In this document: positions 45,876 to 63,479 of the stretch, piece after piece
Layout of the letters: each line of letters opens with the position of its first letter
Position numbering within the stretch: position 1 is the stretch's first letter
NCBI RefSeq assembly: GCF_020536995.1
Contig: NC_068365.1
Span: 33,433,067-33,497,066 of the forward strand
Length of the DNA stretch: 64,000 nt
From: Dreissena polymorpha
Taxonomy: Eukaryota > Mollusca > Bivalvia > Myida > Dreissenidae
Direction of reading: 5' to 3'
Notes under the pieces: generated by a model
Told to the model about the DNA's origin: nothing
Databases searched by the model: none
What the model saw: the letters and a program-made list of their open reading frames with translations, nothing else
Program-made: the position numbers and the translations under genes

Positions 45876-46069
45876 CCCATTTGTGCCTAGTGCACTCTCC
45901 CATCCTTCTAAATTGGATCAATTTATTTCCAAAATTAGGGATGTCTAGTATATTTATTTCTATGTTTAAAATATTTCTTACAGAAATTCCTTTAAGCAAA
46001 CATGCGGCGTCTCTTCTGGGTCTACGCTGTTTGCCAATGCCTTTTTTCTAGACGCTAGGCATAAATGGG
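45876..46069. mobile_element. 194-bp TTAA-flanked MITE, CCCATTTRTGCCTAG ends
   Basis: CCCATTTGTGCCTAGTG on the left and GCTAGGCATAAATGGG on the right are inverted repeats. TTAA lies outside at 45872-45875 and 46070-46073. Kolobok or piggyBac-type insertion. Confidence 0.88.
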
Positions 46070-46337
46070 TTAAACAATACTTTCAATGGTATGAATGTTT
46101 GCTTAAATTAATTAAAATGAACACACATTGAATAATTATATCTGACCTTGGTTCACCTTTGCACTCATTGCCAACTGCTAAGTGGCAGCAAAATAATACA
46201 GGATTCAATTGCAAGCAAATTTCAAAATGCATAAGTTGAGAACATTTATAAATTCTGAAATGATTGATTTTTATTGAACCTATAAAGCTTTTAATCATTA
46301 TTGAAATACATAATCAACAAGCAAATTCGTTGAATTG

Positions 46338-47574
46338 ATATCCCCCGCCAAATAAATTTTGTTTATGGATGGGTTTAGGACTATAAGAAAAGGTATAAGT
46401 GAAGGGTTGTGCCTTTTGTCAATTTTTTTTTAACTCATTTGTACCTGTGATGGGTTTGCAGACAATAAAATGCAAATAGTATATTTTCATGAATCAATTA
46501 ACATTGATAGTATCATGACAAAAGGAGAAGTTGCTTGTAATGAGCATTTTCTTAAATAGAAATCTTACATACCAAGTTATTGCCCAAAAAAGTAACAACA
46601 TACAAAAATAACAAAGGACAATAACTCAAAACTAAGACAGATGAGGGTTCTCGAGCATTCAATATTTATTTAGGTGAATTAAACAGTCTTGCCTTTTCCA
46701 CAAAAACATTCAATCTTAATATACACCAAATTTTCAGAGTGTTGCAGAGTGAACACAACATCCGCCATGAGAAGTATTATGGAAGGTTATTACAGAATCC
46801 ACTGATGCATAGTAAAATAATGGCCAAATAATAAATATTTCAACAAATGTGTGACCTTTCCTACAAATGTGTGAACTTTGATGTGTGATCTTGACCTTGG
46901 TCAAAAACACAAAGGTCTTGCACTGCCTGATAATTGAGAACAATTACATCAGGACATTTTGAGAATCCATTTTAGTACGGTAGAATCCTTACCAAATAAG
47001 GCATATTTAATCAAAATGTGTGATTTTGACTTTTGTATGTGACTTTGACCATGACTCTAGCAACCTGGATCTTATTTTTGACACTCAGCTAGATAATGGA
47101 GAACAATTATGGACAGTTATTACAGAATCCCGTGATGCATAGTACATGTAATGACTAAATAATGAATAATTCATCAAATTTGTGACCTTTGACCTCAATG
47201 TGTGACCTTGACCTTAGTTGCTAGGATTATGGGTGTTGAATGCGAAGCATCCCCAGATGATTGAGAACATCTATGGCAAGTTTCATGGCTATGACTCGTG
47301 TTAATGGAGATAAAGCTCTAAGCTTATATTAAAAAAGCATTTTTTCAAGATACAATGGGCCATAACTCCGTTATTAACACATGGTGAACAATGTCATTTG
47401 GCGTACATCATCCTTTTATCCATATATATATATACTCATACAAAGTTTCAATGAAATCCGCCAAAGCACTTCGAAGATATGGCTACGGACACAGAAGAGC
47501 CAGACCGAAGAGATGGATGGACGGACAGACGGACAACGCCAAAACAATATCCCTCCGCCTATGGCAGGGGATAA
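46338..47574. mobile_element. About 1.2-kb dispersed element with internal GACCTTGACC repeats
   Basis: It starts with ATATCCCCCGCCAAA and ends with CCTATGGCAGGGGATAAT, short imperfect inverted termini. Inside are three to four degenerate units of TGTGACCTTGACCTT with GGATTATGGAGAAC-like spacing, and a GACGGACAGACGGACAACGC run near the right end. Confidence 0.65.
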
Positions 47575-48265
47575 TTAAAACTAAGATTTGGTGTATGGAA
47601 ACAATGAGTACAATAACAAATTACAAAATTTTTAATCATTAACAAACGCCCTATTGCTATTTTAAGCTTTCGAAACCTATACATGGAGCATAGCAAATAC
47701 TTAACATTCTTTAATGAGTTTATAAAACCATGTTACGTCATTATTGCACATGCTAATTTCTTTTGGAATTCTGACAAACAACAAAATGATGTAGATATTT
47801 ATAGCACCAAATAAAATGACATGGAATGGTTTTTTAATAAAGTTTAAATATACAAGATTTAACACACTTAAAATAAACAAATACAAAAGTATTTTCCAAC
47901 ATCAAAACAGAAATTAAATATGTTCAGTACTTAATACTGGCTTGAATCTAACATAATGTTTATTTATAATATGGAACACATTATATCATAGTTGCCTAAA
48001 AGTTATGAAGTAAAATTTTGTGGAAAGAGAATATAACTGCTACATACACTAAAAAGATCTAGATTTTACTACCAGTAAATTATCCAAAGTTTTCATGATA
48101 TTTAAGCTAGAATGCTATCTACTTACTACAATATCTAAGTTCTCTTTGATTTTTTTCTGTGAAATTCATTGTCCATCATAAGCTAGGTATATGTCTAAAT
48201 ATTTATGAACTCTAAAACTACAGTTCAACAGATAAAAAATGAAGTTCATGTCGAACATAACTTAT
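47575..48265. other. 3' flank or 3' UTR of ZC4H2 (minus strand)
   Basis: Between the ZC4H2 stop codon and the next element; AT-rich. It may include the 3' UTR. TTTATT motifs (AATAAA on the minus strand) occur near 47961, but the site used is unknown. Confidence 0.45.
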
Positions 48266-53688
<5,423 letters not shown>

Positions 53689-54526
53689 CTTGATTTTGGA
53701 ATATATGTCAAATATAATAATCAACATATGATTATGGTTTTGTAAATTGAAATATTCACTCTGTTGTTATTTTGGACACTAAATCATGCTTAAGAGAAAA
53801 TAACTATATGTCTAAAGGTCGCTGGTAATGAACACGGCTGCTTCCTAGCGACCTGGAGGTCATGGGTTTTTTCCTCACTGACTGTGGAAGCATTCTTAGT
53901 TTAGTCTTTAGTCAGAGACACAAAGTATGATTCAAAAGCGTTGTAATTACCGATAAGGATTTTGATGCAAATGAGGTACAAAAATAGGTCTAAACAGCAT
54001 TTATAATTTTAACACAAGTGAAAAAATGCACAATTGTCAGCTTTGTTTAATGGTAAATAACTAGGAAAGTTGTGGATCACCGAGGACAAGAAAAAAGAGG
54101 TGCAAAAAAAGCCACTCGCCCTTCAGTGCTTCCATCTGAAGAAATTTTAACAATTTCTAGCACAAACTTATAAATAGCAGAAGGCTATGCAGGACAGCTG
54201 ACCGTTTCTCGATGTGTTTATTCAAATCATAACCCTGTCTTAAAGTTTCAGTAAGGAACACATTGAAAACTTTAATGTTGCTGCTTGTAATGAAATCATC
54301 AGAAACATGTTCAATTTATACTACATGTAGTGTATGTGTTTGAAAGAATACAGGCTATCAAATTGATTGTGTATCTTTTGTCAACAGGCTATCAACAATC
54401 AATGTTTCTAGAATGTTGCCTATTCTACAATGTACCTGTAACCATTTGTATTTGCTAAGCACAATTGTTCAGGAAGAACTGAGAACACTTACATTTAGTT
54501 AACAAACTTGGATACACATGCTAATA

Positions 54527-54803
54527 TAACAAGAGCACCGCATAGCAGTTTTGAATAAATGAAGACTTGTCAGAAGTTTTATATTACAGGTCTTAGTGAC
54601 CTTGACCTTTGACCTAGTGACCCAAAAATGGGTGTGGCTAGTAGAACTCATCAAGGTACCGCTACATATGATGTTTCAAAGTTGTAGGTGGAAGCACTTT
54701 GATTTAAGAGCCAATGTTAAGGTTTCAGCACGATGCGGACGGCGGACGAGCTGGCAATGACAATACCTCAGGTTTTCTCCGAAAACAGCCCAGCTAAAAA
54801 TTG
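54527..54803. repeat. SINE-like bivalve repeat, AACAAGAGCACCGC start
   Basis: AACAAGAGCACCGCATAGCA, GTGACCTTGACCTTTGACC, TTTCAAAGTTGTAGGTGGAA, GATGCGGACGGCGGACGAGC and GACAATACCTCAGGTTTTCT in order. A typical whole copy of a frequent bivalve dispersed repeat. Confidence 0.75.
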
Positions 54804-55254
54804 CTTTACACTATATAAGTTAAGTAATTACCTATTTCTATATTTCTTCTGCAAAATAAGCATGTTTTCTATAGAGGTTGGAATGTTAAATATATTATCA
54901 ATATATACGTTATATGGCTAAATAACAAAATACAATGGCAAAAATACAAACAAAATGTATTCCTTTTTAAGTTACAAATAGATTGATAGGATTTTTTCAC
55001 ATAATGGTTACCGTTTTGAAATGTATAGGCCAAAAAAAAGATATAATAATCAACAATAAATACATATCTTTGAATGCTAATAAGTGGCCACAGATTTTTA
55101 AGTTAAGTGACAATCTGATGATTGGATAATTGGATAAGAGTTTACATGCCCCATTTATACTCATTTAATTTATTGTGATTAATTATTATACAGAAATTGA
55201 CCTGGATACATAAAAAACGCTTTGACTAACCAAATCTGTTTCTGTGCTTCAGCT

Positions 55255-55350
55255 AGGATTTCAAAAGGGCAGGGGGGGGCTATTTTGTCAAAAGGGCACT
55301 TTCGATGGGCAGTATTTTGTCAAAAGGGCACTTTCGAGCGCGCTGTCATA
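55255..55350. repeat. Short tandem duplication of about 38 bp
   Basis: ATTTTGTCAAAAGGGCACTT occurs twice in a row, with GGGCAG variants beside it. Confidence 0.75.
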
Positions 55351-55589
55351 TCTAGAATGCTCCCTGTTGCATATTAATTTTCATGTTATAAATTATTGTT
55401 AGAATATATTATTTTCATTATTATTAAACCATGCAAATAAAATGTCTACATTGAGGAATAAATAAATTGCAATGTAATAAAAGATTTATAAATTATAATA
55501 TGTCTACAAAATATTAAAAAATTAATAAAAGCGCAGGGCAGGGCGGGGCCCCAATCAGCAGTCAAGACTGGAGATTTGCCTTGTGGGCA

Positions 55590-56020
55590 ATGCGGGCACA
55601 GCAAGCGGGCAGATTGGCCGAGTGCGTTCCCGAAGACTTCGACGATGCAGTTCTGTAGGCGCTGCCAACAGTGTGCGAAGTTGTCTGTGATATTGAGGTG
55701 TGCACCGACATGAGCACTGAAGTAGGCAACCATGAGACTGGCTGGCGGCGGAGGTAGTGAAGACAAGTTGACCGAAGCATCGATGATGCAGTTCCGTTGG
55801 CGCTGCCAACAATGCGCGAAGTTGTCCGTGAGTTTGGGGTGTGCACCAACATGAGCACTGAAGAAGGCAACGTTGAGACTGGCGGCGTCGGCAGTTGTGA
55901 AGACGCGTTCACCGAAGATGTCAATGATGCAGTTCCGTTGGCGCTGCCAACAATGCCCGAAGTTGTCCGTGACATTGTGGTGTGCACTGACATGAGCACT
56001 GAGGAGAAGCTGCTGGTGAT
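55590..56020 (+). repeat. Three 144-bp in-frame repeats (48-residue unit)
   Basis: GATGCAGTTCCGTTGGCGCT begins units at about 55640, 55783 and 55927. In the plus frame, units two and three read DAVPLALPTMREVVREFGVC and DAVPLALPTMPEVVRDIVVC with TDMSTEE. The plus ORF (55797-56198) continues to KSVKKDQTMAVDKVIQQAA and a stop. GC-rich against the surroundings. No known domain; it may belong to an old retroelement (see 58155) or a host gene. Confidence 0.6.
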
Positions 56021-56199
56021 GACAAGGTCCCTGAAGAAGTCGGTAAAAAAAGACCAGACAATGGCGGTCGACAAGGTCATACAGCAGGCGGCTGCAGGCC
56101 CCAGGACGACCGCTGATCAGGCAGTCAGCAAAATTGACACGAGTGGTGAGGTCATCCTGACAGCCGGCCACGTGAATCCGGTTGATGTCATCGCATAAA

Positions 56200-56530
56200 C
56201 AGCCGTGAGGTGTCCAGTTAACGGTGAAATCCCACTGGTAACAGCCAGCAGGAGTTTTCCAGCTATGGTAGCAACGCGGTAAACAGCAGTGAGGTGTCCA
56301 GTTGTTGGAATCCAACTGGTAACAGCCAGCAGGAGTTGTCCAGCTATGGTAGCACCGGAGTAAACAGCCGTGAGGTCTCCGGTTTCCGGAATCCCACTGG
56401 TTACAGCCAGCAGGAGTTGTCCAGCTATGGTAGGACTGCAGTAAACAGCCCTGAGGTGTCCAGTTACAGGGTCCCCTCTGGTAACAACCAGAGGAAGCCG
56501 TCCAGTTATGGCGTCCCCTTGGTAAACCGC
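56200..56530 (+). repeat. Four tandem 81-84 bp units (27-residue repeat)
   Basis: TAAACAGCCGTGAGGTGTCC-like starts at about 56197, 56281, 56362 and 56443. The frame open at 56294-56590 gives VNSREVSGFRNPTGYSQQEL and SSYGRTAVNSPEVSSYR: Ser/Tyr/Gln-rich repeats. No domain known. Confidence 0.7.
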
Positions 56531-56589
56531 CGGAATAGTGCGTGTGGTTACAGAATCACCCCAAGTGACTGCTGGGGGACAGGAGCGTA

Positions 56590-57780
56590 AAGAACGGCTA
56601 CGTTTGGCCCTGAAAGTCGGGACGATGGATCTCGAAGACCTTTCAGTTGTAGCTCTTAAGGGTGGCGACCCTCAAGTTTTCGCCGCTGAGAGCGGTCCCA
56701 GAGTTGGAAATTTGGTAAATATCTGAGCGAATGTCGGGGATCTGGAGAAAAGCTAAGTGCTGAGGCGACGTTAAAGCGTCAGGGCCGGAGGTATTTATCT
56801 AGAGATAAAGGTGAGAGCACAAGGAATGTGCTGGCGGCCACAGTGGCAGACACCCAGAGGTTGTACTGCGTCAATTGTTAAAGGGTGGGAGTGGGTACAT
56901 TTAATAGTTTCTCTGTTTTTGATGTTCTGGTTTTATTTAAATTGTGTTTCCCTCAATTAATGTCAATGAAGTTATTTTGTTATAAAGTTTTATGTTAAAA
57001 AGTCTATTGAACAGACTTTTTTATTTAGCTAGCGCCATGTCGGGAATGTATTTCGTAAATTAACCACTGGGTTCGATGGGATATATGTAGACCCGCCTAA
57101 TTGGAACACTGTTGTGTTATATGTTTAATGTCAAACTGTATGTTTTGTTTGCATCATCAATAATAGACCATCATGTGCCTATTAAGCTGAAGTAATTTGC
57201 TTTCAGAAAAAATCTGAATCTGCCGGTGCAGGATGGCGAGGATAATTATAGTACTTATGCTAACATTTTAGTATTGATTTATATTGCAGTTCACAGTCTC
57301 ATGCAGAGAGTGTAGGCCTTCTTGTGAGGGCTGCAAAGCAGGTGTGATTGTCGGTAGATCTTAGGGTGGGTGCTCCTGTCCATTAATTGTGTTGACAAGC
57401 AAAGGGCAGGAGTTACCAGACCTTGGGTAGAAAATATTGAAAATTATGAGTTTGCAGGTTTATTAAGATGGCTGAGTTTGGAGGCACATTCAGACACTTA
57501 AGTAGAGCATGCATTGTTTTTGTTTGTACATGCTGTTTTGTGTTGGGTATAGTCTTCCGTGATATATACAGGAAAGGTGGTCGGGAGGTCACAGGTGATA
57601 TGTCATTGGATATTAAACATCTGTTTTCCTGTACTACTTTAATGATTTTATTACAGACCAGGGATCACTAACATTTAATAGAGGGTAATTAACTTAAGTT
57701 GTGGTGGGCATGCAGATTAATATATTCTTGGTTGTCGTACGAAAACCGGCCAATGGGTTCAATTTGGTGTGGTCTATTGC
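56590..57780. other. Unidentified GC-richer region
   Basis: An ORF at 56538-56726 contains KERLRLALKVGTMDLEDLSV, not a family I recognise. ORF 57468-57671 starts MAEFGGTFRHL and has a hydrophobic stretch (IVFVCTCCFVLGIVF) but no known relative. Confidence 0.35.
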
Positions 57781-57859
57781 AGAGTGTGAGCAAAGAGAGT
57801 GGTCAGAGAAAGCCTGCTAGAAAGCAGACCTGTCTTCAGGGAGTCAGGTCAAGGTCACA

Positions 57860-58080
57860 GTATCCGCTAGATCGCTGCCGTCCATGTGTACATCGCATGG
57901 CAAAGGCAACCCCGGGCTTACGAAAGGGGCATTGGGTCCGAGAGAAAGTGTTTGTACTTCCTCAGGGTGCAGTAGGTCGGCTTGGGCACAGCGGCTTAGA
58001 GTATGTTGCATGGCGAAGGCGCCCCCGTGCTTACTAAAGGGGCATTGGGACCGAGAGAAGAGGTTTGTACTTCCTCAGGT
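57860..58080. repeat. Direct duplication of about 125 bp
   Basis: GCATGGCAAAGGCAACCCCG..GGGGCATTGGGTCCGAGAGA..TTTGTACTTCCTCAGG at about 57894 repeats at about 58009 (GCATGGCGAAGGCGCCCCCG..). Confidence 0.75.
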
Positions 58081-58154
58081 GCGACCGGACGTCTGCGGCG
58101 GCACCACTCCTTCCGAGTGGGGCGTCATCCCAAAAGGAGAAAAGTGGGGGGAAT

Positions 58155-58620
58155 GTATTGTCGGTGACCAGCCCACGAAACCCGCACGTGTCGCGTGATA
58201 GGGGACAGCCATTCAGACAACCAATCAGCGAGGAGCTCGCGCATGATGACACTTGCTTCCTACCCAGTCTGCTGACATGAGCAGATGTGTTGCCCTGAGG
58301 CAAGTATTGCCAGGAGGATAAGTGTGGACCTGTGACCCGGAGCCTATGACTGTGAGCCTGTACTTGAAGTAGTATACGTGTATTGAATTGTATTTGCCCC
58401 GAGGCCCCAATTATAGTCCATATAAACGTACTTTGACTTTCTCGCTACATGTCTGTGTTTTGCTGCCATTGTTTTTCGACCGAACGCTCGGTTGTAAAAC
58501 GCCATATCATTGGCCAACAAAATGCTGGCTATTGGAACAACCAACTTGATGAAGCGTTATAAAATTAAAATGGTGTACATGTGTAGACGAAACAACGAGT
58601 GACATGTAGCGAGAAAGTCG
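58155..58620 (+). mobile_element. Possible LTR of an old LTR retrotransposon (weak)
   Basis: A purine-rich tract (about 58132-58154) immediately before TGTATTGTCGGTGACCAGCC looks like a polypurine tract abutting the start of a 3' LTR. A TATAAAC-like and promoter-type segment follows. No second LTR, reverse transcriptase or integrase is recognised in the window, so the family is unknown and the right end is approximate. If real, it is broken. Confidence 0.25.
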
Positions 58621-58622
58621 AA
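58432..58622. mobile_element. About 190-bp inverted-repeat MITE
   Basis: GACTTTCTCGCTACATGTC at 58435-58453 is perfectly complementary to GACATGTAGCGAGAAAGTC at 58601-58619, and pairing extends a few bases outward with one mismatch. No clear target duplication. Confidence 0.75.
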
Positions 58623-58633
58623 GTTAATTGAAT

Positions 58634-58673
58634 AATAAAGTTATTAGCCGAACAATAAAGTTATTAGCCGAAC
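58634..58673. repeat. Tandem duplication AATAAAGTTATTAGCCGAAC, two copies
   Basis: Two identical 20-bp copies in a row just after the MITE. Confidence 0.9.
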
Positions 58674-58967
58674 AGGCGATCGATATGTTGTGGAATCACG
58701 TTGCTTTTAATGTCTTTTAACGAATCCAGTTGCATTAGGTCGGCAACTGCATGGAAACATGTGTGTTCTCGATGAAAACGGTCATGCCCAGTGTTCCACA
58801 ATCTTTCAGCAATAGACATATAGTGTGTTTCATGCCTTGTGTATAATAATACCTATACGAGGGGTATTTTTTCAAACTGTGTATTTGTGTCAATATTCGT
58901 TGTTCAAAAGTCAAACCAGACACAATAGGTGTATATTTAACAATCTGGAACCCCTGGGATAAGCTTG

Positions 58968-59009
58968 GGAGGGGGGGGGGTAGGGTCCAGAGGGGGGGGG
59001 GGGGGGGGC
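58968..59009. repeat. Poly-G tracts
   Basis: Two long G runs separated by TAGGGTCCAGA; potential G-quadruplex or an assembly-fragile site. Confidence 0.9.
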
Positions 59010-59419
59010 AAATTTATGATACTGCTGCCTGTGGAACTACGGAATGCCTACTAGTTTTAGTTGTTGTTGTTGTTTTAAATATAACAACAAACACATTTTC
59101 AGAATGCATGTTTAAAAATAAAACAAAAAAACAGGTTGTTTGTGTTTTAAAAAATCAGAAATGTCACCTTATTTCCTTTAAATTTTCTAATTTATGCATT
59201 ATCTCCGTTTCGTTTAAGTCTTCCATTGTTTACAGAATACAGCGACAGAAACAGCGCAATTCCGAAGGAGTTTGGGTATCAAAACACGTTTCACCAGAAT
59301 ACATACAAAGCATTTATTTGTTCCCAACTAATTAAAATTTTATTGTACAAATGTATGCGTGTTTGAAAAAAAGATTTTTTTATAAATTGTTAATGGGACG
59401 TCATTTAACATATCTTAAT

Positions 59420-60120
59420 GAGCATGTGTCTTAGTTTTTCGAAGTTTATGAGGTCCTTCCGCACCTAAGGCTCCATAATGTGTGACCTCGGAGTGTGTCC
59501 CACCAGCCCTACGTACCCAATTTGCTTGCTAGACTCACGAAAGTTGGGCACACTTTGGATTATACAATTCCATCTATTTAGTTGTTAGTGAAATATTTTT
59601 AATTTTTGTGTTGGTTTTTATTGGGGGAGGATAAATAGGAGAAAACCCCAACTGTCCGGTATGCTAACCACCAATCAAAATCACATGCTTCTGTGAACGA
59701 GGAATGCACCCTGGTGGCCTAGGTAAGAAGCGTGTGTACTAACCTCTGGGTAGCCACATTACTCAACATACGTGTATGTATTTCGAAGTGTATGAGGTAA
59801 TCATGCGTCTGATGCTGCACAATGTGTTAACTCGGAGCGTGACCCAGCACTCTTACCTAATAACGTACTCAATAATAAAAAAATGGGAAGAATTTTGAAT
59901 TATTGCTGCAATCTCCAGCTATTTAGTTGTTACGGAATGATTTTCAATTTTGACGTGGTCTTGTGTTTTTTAGCTGGAAGCCTGAGTACTCGGAAGAAAC
60001 CCCTTAGGTCCAGTATTATGACCACCAACCAAACGCACATGGTTACGGGAACGGGTATTTAACCGGGGTCGCATATGTGATAAACGCGTGTACCAGCCAC
60101 CGCGCTAAACGGACAGTATT
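59420..60120 (-). repeat. Two diverged, direct copies of a roughly 350-bp SINE-like unit
   Basis: Unit 1 (59420-59766) and unit 2 (59767-60120) share CGAAGTTTATGAGGT, CTCGGAGYGTG, ATTTAGTTGTTA, AGGAGAAAACCCC/GAAGAAACCCC, ACCACCAAYCAAA and CACATGSTT in order. On the minus strand, the start of unit 2 reads TTTAGCGCGGTGGCTGGTAC and GACCCCGGTTAAATACCCG, resembling tRNA A and B boxes, so these may be tRNA-headed SINEs. Diverged, hence old. Confidence 0.65.
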
Positions 60121-62515
60121 AATGAGCATACTATCACGAAATTACCTATAATTAGTCCGTAGCTTTTCATATTAGGTCAGTCACGATAAGTGTCGTCGTG
60201 GCTTTAAACAAAACGACGACATTTAATACAATATAGCTATGTTCTGCTGTTAAAACGTTGATAATTGAGAAAACAATTACACTGTCATACTTCTACGTTG
60301 ATATCGACTTTTTTTTATCCGATTAGTTGGCGTTTAAATCAGTCACTATTTGGGGTACGATATATATCTGAAAATAAAGGATAAAGTCTTCATTTAAGGT
60401 AGGAAAGAGTCAGACTAAAACCAAACAAACAATTTGATACCAAAATATAGTCCGTTTTAAACTCAAACAGAATCTAACAGCGAAAAGCGTATTTTATAAG
60501 TACCACGTCCATATTACCTCGTCAAACATCATACAACATATAGTTGCAGAGTCGTAGCGATTTGATTTAATTATTTCTTTAAATATGGGGCGTAGACGTA
60601 TGATAAACAAAAAAAGGTTACTGTCCTATCGTGTTGTCAGGTTCGGCTCGAATAAAGAACGACTCAAGCAAGCCTCGCCGTCATTACGATGGATTTGAAG
60701 AAAAAAAGTTACTCGGTAAGAAAATTTGTTATCTGGCTTCATACTGACCAAGTACTGTGGGACACAGGGAAGTTAATTTACTGACTCTGTATAACACCGT
60801 GCGGGGTCAGTAATGTGCCAAATCTTCACGCAGAGTTGTCGTTCCATGCTTTGACATACAATGTCAGCTATCACACGAAAAACTTCCAGATTTGGAAGGA
60901 TTTTTTTGTTTAAGTTTTATATTATGAAAATTAGTATCATATTTTTGTATATCTTAAAAATAGCGCATACGTTTAGGTTCATACTAAAGGGATTCTATCG
61001 AACTATTCTTGTTCCAGTCAAATCTCTGGCGGAGGTTGTAATATGTAATATGATACTTGAAAAACAATCTGTTTGTACTGCGTTCGTGATTTAAAATATA
61101 CTATTTCATACGTCGCTGTCGACATTGTGCATGTCGATCTCAATGTAAAAAAATAAAATTGTAATTCGAAAAAAATAAGCGTCAATTTGACATTTTAGAC
61201 CGGGAAAAAGACGTAAAATTAAATATATTGAAAAAGTAAGGCATGCTATTTAACAAATTCTGTTTGACCTTTTGTTTAGTTCGTGTCTCTTTGTCTCGGC
61301 AGTAGACATAGCACCAGTATAAGCAGCATTAATTTTTATGACTGATATAAAAGATGCTCCTTCACATAGATTATGCGCGTTAACTAAAGCTTTTTACCCA
61401 GCTTATTTTAGTAGATGTTTTATTTACCAATACTAAAAAAGGTATTTTATGATAGCCGTTGCTGAAACGTTTATTCAAGAAATGAACATGAAGGGATTAA
61501 CATGATAGTCATATTTACTTCTTTTAATCGTGCATCAGAAAGCTGTAATGCCGAGGCTCTTGTTAATATTTAAAGGTAAAGTAATTAAATTGCACTTTAA
61601 ACACATTTCTATTCTCCTGTATTGCTTTTCAATTTGAATACCATCTTGCGAGGTTGATGATATTTAGGCGTGTGCGTTTTATTATTATTTTTGAGCAATG
61701 TGTGAGATTTTTATATTTACCGTTTCAATGCGCAGACACAACAATTAATCACTTCTGGTTTATATACATGTAATGTAATTAATATGTTATCAAATATCAT
61801 CCTTTCGGGTTTAACAATAATTTGTAGGTCAAGTCGCGATCGTTGGTTAAGCATGTCGTGAAGCAGGCTTAAACCCAAAATTGTTTCTTTGACCGTTCCA
61901 AACCCGTAGCTTTAATCATGTTTATATTTAATGTCGCATCGTATGTATCAGTTGTCAACTATTATTTATTCGATTGGTAATTTGCATGAAACAAAAGCAA
62001 GTGGGTGTTTCTTGAGTTGTTATTGTGTCCACATTTTACGTTTTTTAATTCCTTATTTTGGGACTGACCCTTGGGATCGGGACATGTATCAAACACGCGA
62101 CGTGCGGTATTTTTATACGGCGATCGTTTTTGCAAATTGGTGATGAATATAAAGTGCGGATACGATGCATGACCTGGATATAATATTGACCCCGAGCTCG
62201 AAGAAAGAACGCGACACGCAGTTTCTTCGTGATAAACGTTTGTGCAAAATAATGTTAAAGTAGTGAATTGAATCATGAATGTTCAAATCGGACTTAATAC
62301 TGTAAATGTTAACTTGAACTTTGAGCTAAAGATATGGATTTAACACGCAACTCACCGTATTCTCTATTTAAACATTTGTGGTAAGTGAATTAAAACTTGT
62401 ATGTACAATAATAAACGGAAGGACGCGCAAACATACGCTCGACCAGTGTGATGGTTTCATCGAGTAATCACCATTTAACGCATACAGGCTCGTACCCAGA
62501 CCGGGGGCCTTGGGG
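60121..62515. other. AT-rich intergenic DNA
   Basis: Only short unsupported ORFs (for example 60861-61094, 61962-62276). No repeat or RNA recognised. Confidence 0.5.
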
Positions 62516-62518
62516 CCC

Positions 62519-62535
62519 GCCCCCCCCCCCCCCCC
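62519..62535. repeat. Poly-C tract
   Basis: A run of about 17 C beside GGGGGCCTTGGGGCCCG. Same structural remark as for the poly-G at 58.97 kb. Confidence 0.9.
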
Positions 62536-62939
62536 AGCTGGCTGTTGAGTTAGTTGTTTTTTGTAAATAATGGACCTTCTTCAAATTGTTCTCTCGTGAA
62601 ACGGCAAACAGAACACATTCCCTAAAAACAAAATAGCAGATGTGTTTTATTGTCCCTGATAAACAAGGGGATTAGCGCTCGCCAGTGGAGATAAGCCCCA
62701 AGGCAATGTTTTCTTATCGCCTTGTACACACATCCCCCATCAGTCATTTACCCCTTTTTATCCTGAATGCATCATCTATCGATGGTTGATGTAACACGTC
62801 TTTTGATTGGCCATGGAAAGAGAAGCAGCGAATGGAAGCAACTGATACAGGCGGTTGAAAAAACAAATAATGTTTGGACTTGGGAGCAATAAGAGAGGAA
62901 TTGATACTCATCATTTTTTGAACAGGTAAGTATCTTAGT

Positions 62940-63140
62940 CTAAGTCTAAGGCCCATAACTTCGCAAAACATCAATGGACCGGAACGAAAGTCATACTTCA
63001 TCTTAAAGTAATGTCGGTAGACTCTCAAACCAAATATCATGTCAATATCTTAAACCGTTTTGAAAATAATTTCGGAAAATGAAATGCAGGACGGACAGAT
63101 GGACAGAGAGCCCAACTGCTATATGCTATTCTATCGGGGG
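62940..63140. repeat. Bivalve-type dispersed repeat fragment
   Basis: AAGGCCCATAACTTCGCAAA, AAACCAAATATCATGTCAAT, GACGGACAGATGGACAGAGA and ATTCTATCGGGGGCATCAAA in the order typical of the GACGGACAGA-tailed repeats. Confidence 0.6.
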
Positions 63141-63479
63141 CATCAAAACCAGCTCAATATATGAACTAGTTGCGTAAAAAGCCTCCGGAAAACGGTTTGT
63201 GTGTTGTTCAGAGTTTATTTACAGGTCCAGACGGGCCCCTTCACGGGGTATTTTGGCTGGACCTGCCCCTGTGACCTTCCAAGGGAAAAAGATTAATTTT
63301 GAGCCAAAGTAGGTCAAATTTACCCCGGCTTCCCGGGTATTCGCCAAAAATATAATTTAGATCCAAATAGACCAGTGCACGGTGGCCAATGAGACCTTAA
63401 TGTGCACTGGTGGTAGACAATTTCAAGACAAATTCATGTCTGAACTCAGCTTCGCCCAGGGAGTGCAGCACACAGCTCT

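Noticed and set aside
54838-54872. Minus-strand MLILQKKYRNR with a phase-compatible donor as ZC4H2 first exon
   Set aside because: Phase fits, but the residues do not resemble the conserved ZC4H2 N-terminus, so it is probably chance.
55446-56315. 289-codon minus ORF opposite the repeat arrays
   Set aside because: It mirrors the tandem repeats; His/Cys-rich composition comes from reading the repeat antisense, and it has no domain.
62744-63040. 98-codon minus ORF
   Set aside because: Overlaps a dispersed repeat and has no domain.
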